Shown here: piece after piece, positions 1 to 5,450 of the stretch | Numbering within the stretch: position 1 is the stretch's first letter | Layout of the letters: every line of letters begins with the position of its first letter | DNA from: Thermoplasmatota archaeon | Lineage (GTDB): Archaea > Thermoplasmatota > Penumbrarchaeia > Penumbrarchaeales > Penumbrarchaeaceae | Assembly (NCBI GenBank): GCA_030600725.1 | Contig: JAUVLN010000055.1 | Coordinates: 1 to 9,821, forward strand | Reading direction: 5' to 3' | DNA length: 9,821 nucleotides | The notes under the pieces: generated by a model | The model's database searches: none | The model's input: the letters and a program-made list of their open reading frames with translations, nothing else | What the model was told of the DNA's origin: nothing | Position numbers and translations under genes: made by a program

Positions 1-1698
1 GATAACGATGATGATGGTGATAATGTCCCCACCCGGGATGAGGACCTGAACGGTGACATGAACTACACCAATGACGACACCGATTCCGACGGCATTCCCG
101 ATCATCTGGATTTTGATGACGATGATGATACCGTCCCCACGAAACTGGAGGATCCCGACATGGATGGGAACCCGATGGATGACGATACCGATTCCGACGG
201 GATACCGAATTATCTGGATGAGGATGACGATGGCGATCTCATCCCGACAATGTTAGAGGACCTGGATATGAACGGAACGCCTCTGGACGACGATTCGGAT
301 CTTGACGGGACGCCTAACTTCCTTGATGATGATGACGACGATGATACCGTCCCCACGAAACTGGAGGATATCGATATGGACGGCGACCCCACCAATGACG
401 ATTCCGATTCGGATGGGATCCCAAATTATCTGGACGATGACGATGACAACAACAACATCCCAACAAAGTATGAGGACTACAATGGAGACGGCAACTTCTC
501 CAACGATGACAGTGATGAAGACGGCATTCCCGACTATATTGACCTCGACGACGACGATGACGACGGGGACGGGATCATGGACATTTACGATCCGTTCCCC
601 CTTGATCGGTCAGCCTGGGTCGACACGGATGGCGACGGGAAACCGGATTTCATCCTGGGTACGTCTACAACGGGCCTTACAGAGGATGATGACGACGACG
701 ATGACGGCTGGAATGACACCGTGGATGATTTCCCGCTGGACCCATCAGCCTATCTGGATACCGACGGAGATGGGAAACCGGATTCCATGAACGGAACTTC
801 CACAACCGGGCTTATCGAGGACGATGACGACGATAATGACGGTTGGAACGATACGGTGGATTCTTTCCCTCGGGACCCGGCGGCGACTGTGGATTCGGAT
901 GGCGATGGTATGCCGGATTTCCTTAACGGCACCTCTACAACGGGATTGATCGAGGACCTTGACGACGACAATGATGGGGTACCAGATACCGAGGATCCGT
1001 TCCCTCTTGACCCTGCTGGATCTATGGACACGGATGGCGACGGGAGACCAGACGTACTGAACGGCATCTCCATTTTCGGGCTGATAGAGGATATGGACGA
1101 CGATAATGACGACATACCGGATTTCCTGGATGATTTCCCAAGGGACCCCACCGCATCAGTTGACACAGACGGCGATGGTAAACCGGATGATGTCATCGGG
1201 GAATCGCTCACAGGTCTTATCGAGGATGATGACGATGATAATGATGGAGTCCTGGACACCGAGGATCCGTTCCCGTTGGACCCGGCAGCATACGTGGATA
1301 CGGATAGGGACGGTATGCCAGATTTCCTCGATGGGGAATCCACAACCGACCTTATTGCGGATGTTGATGATGACAATGATGGGATACTGGATGGGGACGA
1401 TGATTTCCCCCTTGACCCGACGGCCTCGCTTGACACTGACGGCGATGGTATGCCCGATACTATCAATGGCACCTCCCCAACGGGATTGATCGAGGATGAT
1501 GACGACGACGATGACGGTTATCCCGATACCGAGGATGCCTACCCGCTGGACCCGGAAAGATACAAGCTCGATGACGGGGGAAGCGGAGATGATGATCTGC
1601 CCTGGTCGTTGATCCTTGTTGGAATCCTCATTGTGGGGATAATCGTATTCGCGATCTTCTCGAAAAGCAGGAAGAAGGAAGAGACCTTCGAGGAGTGA
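1..1698 (+). CDS. Asp-rich thrombospondin type 3-like repeat surface protein, 5'-partial
   Basis: The reading frame is open from base 1, so the gene begins upstream; 565 residues are visible and the stop is TGA. Almost all of it is DxDxDGxPD calcium-binding-type repeats, as in thrombospondin type 3 domains. Two families occur in order. The first has four full 36-residue units (73-504), with a partial unit before them and a transitional one after, built on DSDGIPNYLD and VPTKLED. The second has seven units of exactly 45 residues (619-1563), built on DTDGDGKPD, GTSTTGLIED and FPLDP. A linker then leads to one hydrophobic segment (LILVGILIVGIIVFAIF) and a basic tail (KSRKKEE), so the repeats should lie outside the cell with the C-terminus anchored in the membrane. 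Such repeats normally form rigid Ca2+-filled rods. A role in adhesion or as a stalk is inferred. Any N-terminal functional domain lies outside the window. Confidence 0.88.
   Translation, partial: DNDDDGDNVPTRDEDLNGDMNYTNDDTDSDGIPDHLDFDDDDDTVPTKLEDPDMDGNPMDDDTDSDGIPNYLDEDDDGDLIPTMLEDLDMNGTPLDDDSDLDGTPNFLDDDDDDDTVPTKLEDIDMDGDPTNDDSDSDGIPNYLDDDDDNNNIPTKYEDYNGDGNFSNDDSDEDGIPDYIDLDDDDDDGDGIMDIYDPFPLDRSAWVDTDGDGKPDFILGTSTTGLTEDDDDDDDGWNDTVDDFPLDPSAYLDTDGDGKPDSMNGTSTTGLIEDDDDDNDGWNDTVDSFPRDPAATVDSDGDGMPDFLNGTSTTGLIEDLDDDNDGVPDTEDPFPLDPAGSMDTDGDGRPDVLNGISIFGLIEDMDDDNDDIPDFLDDFPRDPTASVDTDGDGKPDDVIGESLTGLIEDDDDDNDGVLDTEDPFPLDPAAYVDTDRDGMPDFLDGESTTDLIADVDDDNDGILDGDDDFPLDPTASLDTDGDGMPDTINGTSPTGLIEDDDDDDDGYPDTEDAYPLDPERYKLDDGGSGDDDLPWSLILVGILIVGIIVFAIFSKSRKKEETFEE
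73..504 (+). repeat. Four tandem 108-bp (36-residue) repeats
   Basis: Units at 73-180, 181-288, 289-396 and 397-504 each encode exactly 36 residues with no insertion or deletion. Each begins DD(T/S)DxDG and contains an LD plus acidic run, then a (V/I)PT(K/M)xED block. A partial copy precedes them (1-72) and a degenerate one follows from 505, merging into the second repeat family. The copies differ at many positions, so this is an old array and not a fresh expansion. Confidence 0.85.
619..1563 (+). repeat. Seven tandem 135-bp (45-residue) repeats
   Basis: Units start at 619, 754, 889, 1024, 1159, 1294 and 1429, and each encodes exactly 45 residues. Conserved features are (V/L/M)DTDGDGxPD at the start, GxSxxxLIxD near residues 14-23, a D-rich run, DGxxDxxD, and a closing (F/Y)P(L/R)DP. 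The period differs from the 36-residue family just upstream, so the array has two repeat units joined around 505-618. Confidence 0.88.
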
Positions 1699-1747
1699 TA
1701 GGATACCAGATGAAAACGAAAGGGTAACCTGAGCCTTCCAGAAAAGG

Positions 1748-1757
1748 TTTATAAATA
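1748..1757 (+). promoter_or_regulatory. Box A (TATA) promoter of tRNA-Glu
   Basis: The sequence TTTATAAATA is preceded by purine-rich AAAAGG, a good BRE-TATA arrangement. Its centre is about 46 bp before the first base of the tRNA, which predicts transcription start near 1779 and a leader of about 20 nt. Confidence 0.65.
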
Positions 1758-1798
1758 ACGTGCTCCTTCGCCGGCTTTACCGGAAGTCACCAAGACAT

Positions 1799-1871
1799 GC
1801 TCCCGTAGTGTAGCGGCCAATCATGCTGGCCTCTCGAGCCAGCGACACGGATTCAAATTCCGTCGGGAGCA
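1799..1871 (+). tRNA. tRNA-Glu (anticodon CUC)
   Basis: A complete cloverleaf can be drawn. The acceptor stem is GCTCCCG (1799-1805) with CGGGAGC (1864-1870), and the discriminator is A1871. The anticodon stem CTGGC/GCCAG (1826-1830, 1838-1842) holds the loop CTCTCGA with anticodon CUC at 1833-1835, which reads GAG. The T arm is ACGGA-TTCAAAT-TCCGT (1847-1863). The D-arm region TGTAGCGGCCAATCA resembles archaeal tRNA-Glu. CCA is not encoded and no intron is seen. The only tRNA in the window, it is relevant to an array of very Glu/Asp-rich genes only by proximity. Confidence 0.95.
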
Positions 1872-1900
1872 CTCGGCTTTTCTTCAGTTTATATTTGTGC
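1858..1900 (+). repeat. Direct repeat, copy 1: tRNA-Glu 3' end plus flank
   Basis: This 43-bp segment starts at the last T-loop base of tRNA-Glu, runs through the acceptor stem, and continues 29 bp into the T-rich flank (CTTTTCTTCAGTTTATATTT). It recurs at 2001-2043 with one difference (G1875 versus A2018). The T-rich part probably serves as the tRNA transcription terminator. Confidence 0.85.
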
Positions 1901-2000
1901 TCCCTCCTGTAGACTAAAGGTAATGATATCTGATAATGATCTCCTTTGGTCACAGTCGAATGTCGTTGTTTACATATGCTTTTAATCTCCGCCATTCTCC

Positions 2001-2043
2001 TTCCGTCGGGAGCACTCAGCTTTTCTTCAGTTTATATTTGTGC
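2001..2043 (+). repeat. Direct repeat, copy 2: truncated tRNA-Glu 3' end
   Basis: This copy matches 1858-1900 at 42 of 43 positions. It holds the T-stem 3' strand and the acceptor 3' strand (TCCGTCGGGAGCA) but no tRNA 5' part, so it is not a gene. It resembles the partial tRNA end left at an integration site, or the remnant of a deleted tandem tRNA copy. Confidence 0.8.
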
Positions 2044-2132
2044 CCCCTTCCCGTAAGTATTTTCCCAAGTCGAAAAAAGTGATTGTGAAAATCCTTTCCT
2101 GTTGCTTTTTTTTTATAATTTACCGACGAGGG

Positions 2133-2139
2133 TTTATAT
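2133..2139 (+). promoter_or_regulatory. Box A promoter of the 103-residue gene
   Basis: TTTATAT lies about 50 bp before the ATG at 2186. It predicts a start near 2162 and a leader of about 24 nt, which contains GGGTG as a weak ribosome binding site. Confidence 0.5.
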
Positions 2140-2185
2140 CCTCTGTAAGCCAAATATAGGTTTGATATGTAGATAGGGTGTTCAA

Positions 2186-2497
2186 ATGATCGAGTCATAT
2201 GAGACGATCGGCAAGCCGAAAGATATTCCCTCGGACGAGGGGGGTGAACCTCTGAATAGGATGAAATGTGGCTCCAGCTCCTTCCTGAAATACCTGAATG
2301 AGAAAACCAATATCATCCTATCCGAGGAACAGATCGACATGGTAAGACGGGCCTTCAACAAAATGGAATCCCAGGGGAAAATGGACCTCATTTATTTCGA
2401 GATGCAGCTCATGCTCTCCAAAATGCCCAGTTTCTCCATAGCAGAGCGGTCCAACATTTCGACCGCCCTTGATCTATATCTGATGAGATCGGATTAA
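2186..2497 (+). CDS. Small hypothetical protein (103 residues)
   Basis: I do not recognise this protein. It has its own box A promoter, a weak GGGTG ribosome binding site 7 nt before ATG, and a TAA stop, which together support a real gene. The first 25 residues are polar and Gly/Pro/Glu-rich and probably disordered. Residues 30-100 look mainly helical (SEEQIDMVRRAFNKM, DLIYFEMQLMLSKM, NISTALDLYLM). There is no signal peptide, membrane segment or metal-binding Cys cluster, so it should be cytoplasmic. The helix-ESQGKMDLIYFE-helix stretch is faintly like an EF-hand, but the loop lacks Asp at positions 1, 3 and 5 and Gly at 6, so calcium binding is not supported. It stands alone, without an operon partner. 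Confidence 0.7.
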   Translation: MIESYETIGKPKDIPSDEGGEPLNRMKCGSSSFLKYLNEKTNIILSEEQIDMVRRAFNKMESQGKMDLIYFEMQLMLSKMPSFSIAERSNISTALDLYLMRSD

Positions 2498-2598
2498 GGT
2501 AGGATATGGATCAACCAAACACTGGTCCGGGCGACATATAGAAAATATGGCCCCGCAGGGGGAATCGACATCTGTGCCGGCCAGCGTCCATCACACAT
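2494..2598 (-). CDS. Possible 34-residue leftward small ORF
   Basis: On the minus strand, an ATG at 2598-2596 is preceded by GAGGAGGTG seven bases upstream, a near-perfect match to the archaeal anti-Shine-Dalgarno sequence. Upstream of that, TTTATATA reads leftward (2652-2643) and predicts a start near 2620. The ORF encodes 34 residues (begins MCDGRWPAQM, ends WLIHILP) and its TAA overlaps the end of the 103-residue gene on the other strand. The peptide matches nothing I know, and its composition could be random. The case rests on the correctly spaced signals, and the C-rich plus strand could produce the GGAGG match by chance. Confidence 0.3.
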   Translation of the reverse strand: MCDGRWPAQMSIPPAGPYFLYVARTSVWLIHILP

Positions 2599-2642
2599 TC
2601 AACCCCACCTCCTCACCCCCGCACATTTAAGCATCCCGTGCG

Positions 2643-2652
2643 GTATATAAAT
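2643..2652 (-). promoter_or_regulatory. Leftward box A element
   Basis: The minus strand reads ATTTATATAC, matching the archaeal box A orientation TTTATATA. The predicted start is near 2620, just before the GAGGAGGTG and ATG of the possible 34-residue ORF. Confidence 0.4.
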
Positions 2653-2687
2653 GGGTTGTCTTTTAACGCATATTTTTCATAAGGGGG

Positions 2688-2698
2688 TATTTATATTT
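2688..2698 (+). promoter_or_regulatory. Rightward box A element in a GGGG/CCCC frame
   Basis: TATTTATATTT is flanked symmetrically by GGGG (2684-2687) and CCCC (2702-2705). The predicted start falls near 2718, inside the dyad at 2714-2736. It would give the regulator mRNA a leader of about 128 nt. Confidence 0.4.
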
Positions 2699-2713
2699 TA
2701 TCCCCATGGTATT

Positions 2714-2749
2714 CCCGGATCAGAATATGATCAGGGAAAAGACCCTGAT
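2714..2749 (+). promoter_or_regulatory. Dyad and competing hairpin in the regulator leader
   Basis: Two inverted repeats share one arm. The first is CCC-G-GATC (2714-2721), 7 bases, then GATC-A-GGG (2729-2736). The second pairs ATCAGGG (2730-2736) with CCCTGAT (2743-2749) across a 6-base loop. In RNA only one of the stems can form at a time. In DNA, the first could be an operator overlapping the predicted start. Autoregulation by the downstream winged-helix protein is a possibility, not shown. Confidence 0.4.
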
Positions 2750-2810
2750 AAATTTGATTAATCTTGCATTGTTGGGAAAAACGGTCAGAATATTCTCTAC
2801 CAATGGAAAT

Positions 2811-2819
2811 AATAAATAT
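2811..2819 (+). promoter_or_regulatory. Proximal AT-rich (box A-like) element before the wHTH-TPR gene
   Basis: AATAAATAT is centred about 32 bp before the ATG at 2847. It would give a start near 2840 and an almost leaderless mRNA. The match to box A is weaker than at 2688-2698. Confidence 0.35.
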
Positions 2820-2846
2820 CCATAAACATATGCAACTCGGAGACCC

Positions 2847-4208
2847 ATGAAGGTTGACAAGGAATCGATTGTTCTTTACTCCCTCCACATAGTTCGCCAT
2901 GAGGATGGTGAGCGTGAATACAGGAAAGAGCAGATAGCAAACGCAATGGGGGTCGCACCAAACACCTTCGATCTGTATCTATACCGACTGGTGAAGAGGG
3001 GCTTGATCAACAGAAAAAAGAAGAGATACCAGAAGGATATCAACAAGACGATCACCTTCACAACCGATGGATTTGAGGAGATCGAGAGGATTGAAAAGAC
3101 CGTGGATAAGCTCCTCCTGACAACTGAACGACATAATATCTCCAATATGATCAAGGTCCAGACCATATTGAACAGGATCAAGGACCCATTGGAGAAGGTT
3201 TTTTTCCTTTCGCTATATCAAAAGGTCAAATATTTTGATCTCCCTATGTATCTGAAGACACTGCGCGTGGCCAAGATGGATATCAATATCGTTGATATAT
3301 TCTCGGATCTCGAAGTGAGATCAGAGGAGAAGACCCGGCTATCGTTCGTGGAATCGTTTTACAATACATGCCTGTACGGAGGGGCCAGGGAAGGGCTCTC
3401 AATGGAGGATGTTTGGAAGGAGAACGATACCAATACATTGCTGGTCCTCGCAGAGGCGAATCTGAGGCAGGGGAAGATAGATGAGGCCCGTGAGATCCAC
3501 AGATATATTCTGGATATGAGGAAAGATATGACCCAGAACCAGTGGTTCAAGATACAAATTGACCAGGCCCAAGCGCTCCGAAAGGAGGGCAAGATGGAGG
3601 AGGCTGTCAGCCATCTGGATGAGGTCAACAAGATGACAGAGAACAAGATCTTTCTGGCATATCTAAAGGGAATAAAATCGATGATCCTTGCCAATACGGG
3701 AGAGCACGATAAAGCCCTCGAATTGTACCACTCCGCGATCAGCTCACTCAATAAATTTGGCCTGCCGATCCTCCTTTCCATTACACACAATAATCGAGGT
3801 GTGAATTACTTCCTCATGAGAAGATACGAGGATGCCGAGAAGGATTGGATCAAGGCCCGGAGATATGCGAAGGATGCGGGATCCCACTATGGTGAGGCGA
3901 TAGTACTTCCAAACCTGGCGGACATTGCCGTCAGGGGTGGGAAGTTCGATCTTGCGGATTCCTACCTCAAGCGGGCTAGATCCATCTTCGAGGAGACGAG
4001 CGATTATGAGGGCTTTGCCATTGTCGAGTTCAACTACGCCATTTTCTACCTGTTCAAAGGCGACATTGATAAAGCCCTCGAATGCTTCAAACGCTCTCGG
4101 GAGATCGCTTTCCCCCTTCCCCCCAAACAGGAGAGGGACGGGCTCAAGGAGTACTTTCTCAGCTGTGTGGAGGAAACAGGAATGGGGCCGATCGAGAACC
4201 TGATCTGA
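2847..4208 (+). CDS. Winged helix-turn-helix / TPR-repeat regulator
   Basis: This 453-residue protein is probably a cytoplasmic transcription regulator. Residues 5-85 form a winged helix-turn-helix: the HTH is about residues 25-55 (YRKEQIANAMGVAPNT, then YLYRLVKRGLI), with a basic wing (NRKKKRYQKDINKTITFT). A helical linker follows (86-190). Residues 194-424 hold about six tetratricopeptide-like repeats, seen in LAEANLRQGKIDEAREI, ALRKEGKMEEAVSHL, NTGEHDKALELYHSAI, MRRYEDAEKDWIKA, VRGGKFDLADSYLKRA and LFKGDIDKALECFKRS. A DNA-binding head with a TPR body suggests that a bound protein or peptide controls DNA binding. The partner and targets are unknown. ATG has a weak GGAG before it. There is no operon partner: the next gene has its own promoter 160 bp on. 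The leader dyad suggests local control. Confidence 0.82.
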   Translation: MKVDKESIVLYSLHIVRHEDGEREYRKEQIANAMGVAPNTFDLYLYRLVKRGLINRKKKRYQKDINKTITFTTDGFEEIERIEKTVDKLLLTTERHNISNMIKVQTILNRIKDPLEKVFFLSLYQKVKYFDLPMYLKTLRVAKMDINIVDIFSDLEVRSEEKTRLSFVESFYNTCLYGGAREGLSMEDVWKENDTNTLLVLAEANLRQGKIDEAREIHRYILDMRKDMTQNQWFKIQIDQAQALRKEGKMEEAVSHLDEVNKMTENKIFLAYLKGIKSMILANTGEHDKALELYHSAISSLNKFGLPILLSITHNNRGVNYFLMRRYEDAEKDWIKARRYAKDAGSHYGEAIVLPNLADIAVRGGKFDLADSYLKRARSIFEETSDYEGFAIVEFNYAIFYLFKGDIDKALECFKRSREIAFPLPPKQERDGLKEYFLSCVEETGMGPIENLI

Positions 4209-4415
4209 CCTGCGCAAAATAGAGATCAATCCCGTATGAATTGGTATCCACGATCAACTCCTGATGAATACAATAATCCAATTATTCGTGCAGTAGCCTG
4301 TATTTATTTTCGGAATGTTATGGAGTGTCATCTATTATTGTTGTTAGAAATATGGAAGTGACTCGGAAAAATTATAAATATGTACGACTTCATCTCGATA
4401 ATTGGTGTGATGAAT
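4209..4415. promoter_or_regulatory. Intergenic region with box A at 4370-4379
   Basis: TTATAAATA after AAAAA predicts transcription start near 4400. This decides the start of the next gene: the upstream ATG at 4380 overlaps the box A itself and would not be transcribed. A short AT dyad (AATAAT/ATTATT, 4272-4286) is also present and has no clear role. Confidence 0.5.
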
Positions 4416-4982
4416 ATGGGTTTGAATAGAGCGTTGTTCATTGTCGCGGATAATGCGATCAATGATATAGCAAATGAGACATTTAAAGCGAGCCAGCTAA
4501 GGGACAAACTCGAAGTGTGCGGCTGGGAGGTAAGATTCTACAGTCCCGACTACGGCATGCCGACGGATGGGAATGCCACCGTGGTCCGGATAGGGCAGGG
4601 TTTTGCCTGGATGGCCTCAGCACAGTTGGATAGGAGTCTGGTATATATCTCCGATCATTCTCAATACGGGCCGCAGATTTACACCTTCGACAATGGGTTC
4701 AAGACCTATACGGAGATAGACAACTACCTGAAAGATATTGATGCCAATGAGAAGACATTGGTAGTTACGGGGGTGCAGTCCGGAAGTTCCTTCATATGTG
4801 ACCACTCCCAGTACATCGCCGGCGGCGGAAAGGTCATCTCTTCGATGGGTCCTGAGGATATGCTTGTACCCGACCTGTTCGATCTTTCCCTGAGCTGGAC
4901 AGATTGTGCAATGTCATTCGAGGACGCTGCCCAGGATGAGAAGGACCGGCTCCAGCCGTACGGTCAGATACCTATGTTCTGA
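4416..4982 (+). CDS. C13/caspase-like fold protein, apparent pseudo-peptidase
   Basis: I chose ATG 4416 (188 residues) because the box A at 4370-4379 overlaps the longer ATG at 4380, and GGTG lies 8 nt before 4416; ATG 4410 is also possible. No signal peptide or membrane segment is seen. The order of elements recalls legumain-like (C13) and other caspase-fold proteases: a first strand (RALFIVAD), a strand ending in Asp-His-Ser (LVYISDHS, His81), a strand plus turn LVVTGVQSGS where legumains have EACESGS, then GGGKVISSMGPEDM and a SFEDAAQ helix. At the catalytic Cys position there is Val (V120), so a classic Cys-His dyad is absent. DHSQY occurs twice (residues 80-84 and 129-133), the second right after Cys128. 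This is motif reading, not a database match. If right, it is an inactive homologue used for binding or scaffolding. It seems monocistronic. Confidence 0.6.
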   Translation: MGLNRALFIVADNAINDIANETFKASQLRDKLEVCGWEVRFYSPDYGMPTDGNATVVRIGQGFAWMASAQLDRSLVYISDHSQYGPQIYTFDNGFKTYTEIDNYLKDIDANEKTLVVTGVQSGSSFICDHSQYIAGGGKVISSMGPEDMLVPDLFDLSLSWTDCAMSFEDAAQDEKDRLQPYGQIPMF

Positions 4983-5013
4983 TCGCTTCATTTCGGTATG
5001 GGTCGGAGACCTT

Positions 5014-5023
5014 TATATTAGTG
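5014..5023 (+). promoter_or_regulatory. Box A promoter of an unidentified short transcript
   Basis: TTTATATTAG predicts a start near 5040. The first protein start of good quality downstream is more than 400 bp away, so the product may be a small RNA or a short peptide. Confidence 0.4.
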
Positions 5024-5167
5024 CCAGTTACATTTCGGGGATCTTCAATAAGCGTTCAGGAGGTAGAAAGATAAAAGGACTCTTGATGGCAATGGACGTA
5101 TATACTCTCCGTCTGGTCAACATGTATCCCCTCAGATGGCCCAGGTGCTGATCGGGAAGGAGAACTT

Positions 5168-5188
5168 GGGGGCGGGCGTACCGCCCCC
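5168..5188 (+). terminator. Strong GC hairpin
   Basis: GGGGGCGG (5168-5175) pairs perfectly with CCGCCCCC (5181-5188) around a 5-base loop, GCGTA. A second hairpin, CCTGC/GCAGG (5199-5213), follows. There is no clear T-run after it (only GGTGTTT), so it could be an RNA structural element and not a terminator. Confidence 0.4.
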
Positions 5189-5450
5189 GGTGTTTCAACC
5201 TGCCCTCTGCAGGATTAGCGATATATATTGAATATATGGAGGTCCGGGGAATCGCCGGATAATGAGAAGTGTAACAAGTGTACACAATTAGGCTAAGGTG
5301 ATAAATACCCCTGTCATCCTGTTAATATTATACGGGGCGGACACCTTTTTCCCACCTTCCCCCTTTTGCATTATCCCCGCCGCCCCGTTTCCCCCTTCTT
5401 ATTTTGATTTACCCGATATCCAGGTGGAAAGGTTAAGAAGTATCATTCCA

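Larger units (their letters stand above)
1872..2185. other. Intergenic region between tRNA-Glu and the small unknown gene
   Basis: This stretch is AT-rich and holds the tRNA terminator, 100 bp with no recognised content (1901-2000), the second copy of the tRNA end, a run of nine T at 2106-2114 that could stop transcription, and the next gene's promoter. No convincing coding sequence was seen; the leftward reading frame here runs antisense through the tRNA. Confidence 0.6.
2498..2846. other. Regulatory intergenic region upstream of the wHTH-TPR gene
   Basis: This 349-bp stretch has a pyrimidine-rich part (2585-2635), a leftward box A (2643-2652), a rightward box A inside a GGGG/CCCC frame (2684-2705), a dyad with an overlapping hairpin (2714-2749), and an AT-rich element just before the regulator gene. 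A rightward 39-residue ORF (2706-2825) also exists but lacks a ribosome binding site. Confidence 0.55.
4983..5450. other. Non-coding stretch before the subtilase gene; possible small RNA
   Basis: This holds a good box A (TTTATATTAG, 5014-5023), then AGGAGGT (5058-5064) with no start codon at a usable distance, and a 21-codon ORF (5086-5151, MAMDVYTLRL...). Two GC-rich hairpins follow (5168-5188, 5199-5213), then AT-rich elements (5219-5236) and a strongly pyrimidine-rich tract (5342-5410). The frame of the protease stays open back to a GTG at 5298, but that part is Pro/Phe-rich, precedes the obvious signal peptide and looks untranslated. Confidence 0.45.

Noticed and set aside
750..1472. Long minus-strand Ser/Pro-rich frame (240 codons) opposite the repeat gene
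   Set aside because: It is the reverse complement of GAT/GAC-rich repeat DNA, giving low-complexity Ser; no promoter or ribosome binding site supports it.
1777..1995. Minus-strand 72-codon frame around the tRNA
   Set aside because: It runs antisense through the tRNA-Glu, and its resemblance to the frame at 2016-2198 is simply the duplicated tRNA flank.
2300..2420. EF-hand in the 103-residue protein
   Set aside because: The helix-loop-helix register fits, but the loop ESQGKMDLIYFE lacks the Asp residues at 1, 3 and 5 and the Gly at 6.
2706..2825. 39-codon rightward ORF before the regulator
   Set aside because: It has no ribosome binding site, and the best rightward box A would start transcription after its ATG.
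4272..4286. AATAAT/ATTATT dyad
   Set aside because: Short AT-only palindrome in AT-rich DNA, expected by chance.
5084..5151. C/D box guide RNA
   Set aside because: Only an imperfect C box and a CTGA are present; the internal D' and C' boxes cannot be found.
5028..5285. Minus-strand 85-codon frame in the intergenic region
   Set aside because: GTG start without a ribosome binding site, it runs across both strong hairpins, and the protein has no recognisable pattern.
5298..5450. N-terminal extension of the subtilase from GTG 5298
   Set aside because: It would place 51 Pro/Phe-rich residues before a clear signal peptide, with rare codons and pyrimidine-rich DNA.
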